A DNA stretch of 64,000 bases from Amborella trichopoda. Lineage: Eukaryota; Streptophyta; Magnoliopsida; Amborellales; Amborellaceae. Each line of letters begins with the position of its first letter. Positions within the stretch are counted from its first letter, which is position 1. Both the position numbers and the translations under genes were made by a program. The DNA lies in NCBI RefSeq assembly GCF_000471905.2, contig NW_006499399.1, positions 110,187 through 174,186 of the forward strand, read 5' to 3'. This document shows, piece after piece, positions 58,899-64,000 of the stretch. A model generated the notes under the pieces. That model was not told the DNA's origin, searched no databases, and saw nothing but the letters and a program-made list of their open reading frames with translations.

Positions 58899-60210
58899 GT
58901 ATGGGAATAAGCTTGTGTTAGAGATACTCAACCTCAAGTGGATGCCTATAATATTTATATTACGTGTTTGGTTTCATTTATAAATTACTGAGTTCTCCAA
59001 ACCGACGTGTTGATCCCGCTTTCAGATCTCGCTCATGCTCCCTGATAGGAATCTCCCTGGGATCTGAATCCCAACTTTTTGAGATCTCAATCCCCACTTT
59101 TTGGGGATCACTCCTAGGGCAACAAGAGGCCAAGAAGATTATGTGGATCTTAATTGCGATCATAATATATCTCTCTAATTCTTTTGGATATTGTAAAGCG
59201 TAAAATTGCAAATAAAGTAGCTTGTTATGTTTTTGGATGTCATAAAGTGTGAAATTATAAATAAAGCAGATTTTTATCTATAAGAAATGACTCCATTGAA
59301 TAGTTATTGGTTATTCCGATGTGCCTCATGATAATATTTTTTTATTTGTATTTTGTGGAATTGTTGTTACATAAACTATGTCTCAAATGAATATATAATA
59401 ATACTTTTTATTGCCCTTTCTTGTGCCCCCTTTTTATGGTATTTTGTGGGTTTATTATTTTTTATCTTTAATAAAATTTTATAATTTCTAATTATTTATT
59501 TATAATTTCCAAGTTCATGTCAGCAAATTGCTTAACAATTAGTGCTGGTGACCTTGTGATGGATCCTCTATTTAAAAGGACCGAATACTGTACTTTGTAC
59601 GATTATGATATTTGGGTAATTTAACCTATCATCAATGCTTCCAGGGGTGGTAGAGTTGAGTAACTGTTCCTGCCAAAAAGACTGGTTATAAAAATGGGGA
59701 ACAACTCATCACCCACGCTCTATAGATAGACCTGGAGGGTGGATATTGGGTCTGGGTACTCTATTTTATATACAGACTGGTTTGGAATATTTTTGCTTCT
59801 TTAAAATAGTAATGTGAGAACATTTTGTGAATGACTGGACCTCAGTCTCTCCTTACCTCTACATAATTATATGGGAATAAGGTGAACCTGGGTGTAGTGC
59901 TGGGTTATGTGTGCTACCATGTTCCGTGGAACCCCTCCCCTCACTCTCTACTATATCTCATTCGAAACTTCTATTTAATTTCTCTCTCTGATTTCCCTTT
60001 GCTGCTTGCCATGTGAATTACTGATGTTGGAAAAAAACTGAAGGAGAATAGAAAGCAACAGTAATTTAGGCCCAAACACACACAACAAGTTCTCTAGAGT
60101 TCCTTCCTCAAACCCCAATAAGGGAGCAAAAGCTTCCTTTTCCTCATTCCTCTTTTCTTTTAAGACAATCCCATGGAAGGATGACTCGAGGGCCCCAAGC
60201 ACCTCTTAAA

Positions 60211-60258
60211 TGATGATGTTGATGATGATGATGATCATCATCATCATCATCATCATCC
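60211..60258. repeat. Palindromic trinucleotide tract (GAT)n-(ATC)n
   Basis: 24 bases of GAT-type repeat are followed by 24 of ATC-type repeat, forming a palindrome centred at 60234/60235 with one mismatch. The right half is the usual 3' tail of the minus-strand RTE copy C. Confidence 0.88.
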
Positions 60259-60736
60259 GAGCCTTATGCTAACTATTTGGGGTTGTCTAGTTTATCAAAA
60301 AAAAACTATTTGGGGTCGTCTACACTAATCCTGTTGCCATTCTGTTTTATCAAGGGCCATACCCTTAGTCAGACTATGAGTCACGATATCTTTTCTCACT
60401 ACTTCCATGTGTATCTTTTTGGGCCTTCGCCTCTTTTAGAGCCTTCCACTCGAACAAATTGCCCCTCCTAACCAGTGTTGTTCTAGGTCAACACTTCACA
60501 TGGCTAGACCACCTAGGTCTACTTTTCTTCATTTTATTGCTTATTGGAGTGACCATTAAGTTCCTTCGAATATATTTATTTTGAATTATATTCTTTCATA
60601 TCTTACCACTCATCCATCTCAACGTCCGTTTCTCAGCTACACTCATTCTATGAATATGTTGTTTCTTGACCGCTCAACATTCCATATCATAAAAACATAA
60701 CTGATCTTATAACTGTCCTATAGAATTTTTCCTTCA

Positions 60737-61890
60737 TGTTTTAAGATGCGGGATGTGGTCCCAATGTGGTTTAGATGCGGGGGCATCACCCCGATGTTGT
60801 CAAGAAATATAAAAAATTCTAAAATCTTAAAAAAATTGGTTAATGCATGGAAAAAATATGGAAGTGATTTATGTGATAATAGGTATAACTTCAATATTAT
60901 CAGTTGTCAGAGACTTGAATCCCTTGCTAGTAGACATTAGAAAGTAGAAACTAGAAACTTAAGTATCTTTATATAAGACATTAGAAGACATCAATATTAT
61001 CATAATTCGTAAACATCCAAAAACCATAATTGCAATTGCAAACTTTAAAGTTGCAAACTCCAAAGATACATACAACCACAAAAAGTCTATGAAGAGTTCA
61101 AGAGTCACGACAAAACATAGAAGACTAACATTATTTCAAAAAAAACATAGAAGACAATAGAAATCAAAAGATAATCTTATCAACCATCAACTCTCAAGTA
61201 TCCGAGTGCGAGGATATATAGGCATCATCATCATCAACATCGTCCTCAGTGGCCTCCAATATACTACGTCTACCTTGTTCTTCTCTGAGTTGTCCTCCTT
61301 CTCGACCTTTGATACTGATATGCGACTGGACCCAACTTTTCTCTTTTGTGTTCTAGTGTTAGGCCATACTCCTTCACAATCCTGCTACTTGAAGATTGTG
61401 AAGACATTGCCAAAAAAAAAAAGTGTTAGGAAATGAAAACTTATCAACTAATCGAAAAAAATTTCGATATCTTCTCGGCCTTGAAACCCTCGATGTTGAC
61501 AAATCCATTCTTAAAATGACGCCCAAGCTAATCCCAATCGACAACCCAACCAACAAGGAAAGCAATCCGATGATTTTGTGCGATGGCCAAAATTCTTTTT
61601 TCTCCTTACCGAGCTATCGTGGCTGTATTTTCGGTTTGGGGGGGTCTAGTACCCCCCAAAACACTTATCCCCCTTTTTAGGGACGAAAATGACCAAATTG
61701 CTGACACTCGTGGGCATTATTTTCACCCATGAGCGTGGGAACACTATGTGGGCGCATAGCACTATGCGCCCGCATATGCACCTAGCAGCGCATATGTGCA
61801 TATGCGGGCGCATCCCTACAAAGCGCATATGCGTCCAGAAGCGATGTGCCTCAAGCCACATAGCGCATGATGCAGCAACATTTTAAAACA
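60737..61890. mobile_element. TIR insertion inside RTE copy C, 1154 bp, unclassified
   Basis: It splits RTE copy C cleanly. The left end is TGTTTTAAGATGCGGG and the inverse of the right end is TGTTTTAAAATGTTGC. Flanks ...tttccttca and ...ttcccttca look like a 9-13-bp target duplication with a few changes, which would fit a Mutator-like element; this is inference. No intact transposase. A minus-strand Arg/acidic stretch near 61215-61330 could be the remains of one. Confidence 0.62.
61764..61813. repeat. Perfect 18-bp hairpin, 14-base loop
   Basis: ATGCGCCCGCATATGCAC (61764-61781) faces its exact complement at 61796-61813. The same gcgcatatg words recur on both sides (61750-61860). It lies near the right end of the TIR insertion. 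Confidence 0.93.
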
Positions 61891-62340
61891 AGCTTTCCCT
61901 TCAGTTTCATTGTTATGCGACGATCACACAAGACTTCAGAAGCACATCTCTACTTCATCTGCCCAGCTTTAATTCTATCCGTGACAATTTCCTTAATCTC
62001 TCCATTCTCATGGTTTATCGATCCAAGATATAAAAAATAATCTCTTTTAGGTACTTCTTGGTCATCAATTTTAACTAATTCCTCGTTTCTACTCCTAGTG
62101 TTACTAAATTTGCATTCCATATATTTGTCGTCTTACTAATTTAAAAACTTTTTGGTTCTAGAGCGTACTTCCAAAGTTCTAACTTTGCATGATGCCGTCT
62201 CTAGTCTCATCAATCAAAGCTAAAGTTAGACGCCGTCGTTAGTCTCATCAATCAAAGCTATGTTATCCATAAAAATCATACACCACGGTACCTCATCCTA
62301 TAGATGCCTAGTTAACTCATCGTATTATTCTATACGTCTC

Positions 62341-62789
62341 TTTTGTTCTTGTTAATAGTAGAGAATGCTGAAAATATTTTTTTATTTAAATAAATGGAGA
62401 GCAATACTTATCATTCAGATCTGAGCATAGCCCACTTTTTCACACTTGAACAAACTAGGGCAACACCACATTATCCAATTTTGAGCATCATCACACTGCC
62501 ACTTTTTTGAGTAGACTAGGGCAACACTATCCACACAAAAAATTAGGTTTTTTGGGAGAAAGTTTCGGCAAATCATCTACAATTGCCCACAAACCTCAAA
62601 AGTAGGCAACAATACACAAAAAAAAAGAAGGAAAATTAGAAAACGACTCTGGGGTTTAGATCAAACAACCCTAGGAAGTGTTCCCCTTTTTTTTGTTAGG
62701 GTAGAGAAGAAAATCAAGAGGAGAAGATTAAAAGGGATGAAATATTTTAGGATATAAAAGAAAACCAAGAAGGAAGAAAAGGATCATTG
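62341..62789 (-). other. Untranslated leader remnant of the Copia element
   Basis: This lies between RTE copy C and the primer-binding site at 62790. It is non-coding. It includes the direct repeat gagcata/gagcatc...cactttttxxcacttgaacaaactagggcaacac type (about 62413-62530). Confidence 0.4.
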
Positions 62790-62801
62790 CTCTGATACCA
62801 T
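62790..62801 (-). other. Copia primer-binding site, initiator-Met tRNA type
   Basis: The minus strand reads TGGTATCAGAGC, the exact complement of the 3' end of plant initiator tRNA-Met including CCA, and directly abuts the LTR terminus at 62802. Confidence 0.82.
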
Positions 62802-63344
62802 GTCAGAGAAGGGAGAGAGATGCAAGGAAAGAGGGAGAGGAAGGGAGAGTGATGTGAGAATTTCAATTGGGTCTCAGTCTCACACACCTCCACACCACTT
62901 TTATATTAATAAAAAGTCAGTGAAAGGGAAAAATTGCCCATACAAACTGAAATAGGACATATAGGTCCTATTATCTTAAAGTAAAAGGGATATAAGAATT
63001 AGAAAAAATGACTTTTAATAGTTCTTAAATATGAAATGAAAAATATTGGAATTTTTGTTAAAATGGGATCCTTTGTGAATGTAGTGTACGAGGCTGAGTT
63101 CCAATTGAGTCTCAGTCTCACGCATCTCCACACCACTTTTATATTAATAAAAAGTTAGTGAAAGGGAAAAATTACCCATACAAACTGAAATAGGATGTAT
63201 AGGTCCTATTAACTTAAAATAAAAGGGATATAAGAATTAGAAAAATGATTTTTAATAGGTCTTAAATATGAAAAGAAAAATATCGGAATTTTTGTTAAAA
63301 TGGGATCCTTTGTGAATGTTGTGTACTAGGCTGTATTCTATTCC
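62802..63344 (-). repeat. Copia 5' LTR (minus orientation) with duplicated promoter segment
   Basis: The plus-strand start TGTCAGAGAAGG abuts the primer site. On the minus strand the LTR holds TATA-like tattaatataaaagtggtg. A 238-bp segment containing it is present twice in tandem (about 62864-63101 and 63102-63339), sharing tctcagtctcac, ccacaccacttttatattaa and aaatgggatcctttgtgaat. Coding parts of this element are not in the window. The right end is approximate. Confidence 0.72.
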
Positions 63345-64000
63345 AATTTTCAAGCACCTGAAGTGAAGTCTGCCTATTGATGGGGATAGAAAGCTGGAGA
63401 GGGAATGAGCAGGAGTGCAATATCAGTATTTAAGAGGATTCACGTGGGAGAATTGCTTGAAATGAGATTCAGGAATAGGAGCAGGATTCAGGTTTTGCAA
63501 CTTGAATGCTGCCTTAAGTACAAGCCAAGATTAAAAGATGGACTTGGCTCGAGAGTGTACATTGTCCCAACCCCGGTAGATTTTGGCGAGACTTCAGCCA
63601 AGTCTCATCCAAAAACAATATGAAATTATGGAAATGGCTGAGTGAGTGGACCGGCAATGTTTGAACACATAAGATTCCTGCGATTAACCACATTGGGAAA
63701 AAGAGTGTTCTTTATGGTAATTTTTCGTGCTGATTCTCAAATGCATTTGTTTGACTTACATTAACGTTCTCTGAATATGAAAGTATTTGGTTGTTTTTGT
63801 TGCACTATGTGGTGGAAATATGGATATGTGGTGGAAATGTCCAAATTCTTTGTTGCTAAATGTGTCAAGTTTGTTGTCGAATTCTGCAACAATACAATTC
63901 AATATGCTAACTGACCTGTTGGACCTCAATCTTTGAACAATTATTTGAGATTTGTATACATGTAGATTTCCTTATACAAGCAAGCATTTGGAAGCTCGGG

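Larger units (their letters stand above)
60240..62340 (-). mobile_element. RTE-type LINE copy C, 5'-truncated and interrupted
   Basis: It has the same 3' region as copies A and B (tail at 60240-60256, then the ctatttggggtcgtctacac region). Sequence matching continues to 60736, stops, and resumes at 61891 (gctttcccttcagtttcatt). The RT catalytic motif has decayed from FADD to FMDN (about 62250-62270), followed by ALIDET. A 33-36-bp duplication of tctcatcaatcaaagcta lies at 62207-62262. It runs antisense to CCT2. Confidence 0.8.
58899..64000 (+). other. CCT2 intron 7, at least 5.1 kb, open at window end
   Basis: It starts with donor GTATGG. No sequence for the next expected CCT2 segment (a GSTNLEAI-like start) was found up to 64000. 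It contains the RTE copy C, a TIR insertion, and a Copia LTR, listed separately. 58899-60210 and 63345-64000 hold no recognised gene; short frames there match no family. Confidence 0.78.

Noticed and set aside
59975..60202. 75-codon minus-strand frame with a hydrophobic stretch
   Set aside because: No family match, inside CCT2 intron 7 next to LINE sequence; probably accidental or old repeat.
60737..61890. hAT assignment for the insertion in RTE copy C
   Set aside because: Ends are TGTTTTAA and not the CAGGG or CA type, and the duplication looks longer than 8 bp; left unclassified.
62790..62801. tRNA-Met-like sequence
   Set aside because: Only the 12-base 3' end is present and it abuts an LTR, so it is a retrotransposon primer-binding site and not a tRNA gene.

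Overview
This window is nuclear DNA of a flowering plant. It carries two spliced plant-type housekeeping or chromatin genes with very long, transposon-filled introns, plus RTE and L1 LINEs, Ty1/Copia and Ty3/Gypsy LTR elements, a hAT transposon and several MITE-like elements. Species cannot be fixed from sequence alone; the intron sizes and repeat load would suit a magnoliid or early-diverging eudicot, which is inference only. No rRNA, tRNA, CRISPR or bacterial operon structure was seen. Layout: 1-1670 is the 3' flank of the first gene. 1671-21827 (minus) is a methyl-CpG-binding-domain gene of the MBD10/MBD11 type. Its three coding exons encode 275 residues, and a first intron of about 19.2 kb cuts the MBD fold. 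That intron holds a decayed Copia element, an L1 3' end, two truncated RTE LINEs, MITE-like foldbacks, a (GT)n-linked minisatellite and several tandem duplications. 21828-23153 is the gene's 5' flank. 23154 to about 35750 is a composite minus-strand Gypsy locus bounded by two long LTRs: one part has gag and protease but no reverse transcriptase, the other has protease, G-patch, RT and RNase H but no gag or integrase. 37085-39990 is an L1 LINE with RNase H (minus). 41159-45277 is a broken hAT transposon (minus). From about 45.7 kb to the window end is the CCT2 gene (plus), encoding chaperonin TCP-1 subunit beta. Seven coding exons give its first 186 residues, and the gene continues past base 64000. 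A probable non-coding leader exon at about 45880-46008 would make a 2.4 kb leader intron. That intron contains a foldback with arms of about 290 bp and a 22-base loop, next to an 84-base assembly gap. Other CCT2 introns hold a duplicated stub of exon 3, a hAT-type MITE with a perfect 8-bp target duplication, a strong G-quadruplex motif, an RTE LINE broken by another insertion, and a Copia LTR whose promoter segment is tandemly doubled. The two host genes are divergently transcribed and separated by about 24 kb of mobile-element sequence; nothing suggests that they act together. I saw no new biological system. The most useful leads are the intron-split MBD gene, the hairpin in the CCT2 leader intron, the exon 3 stub duplication, and the two Gypsy pieces with complementary coding content.
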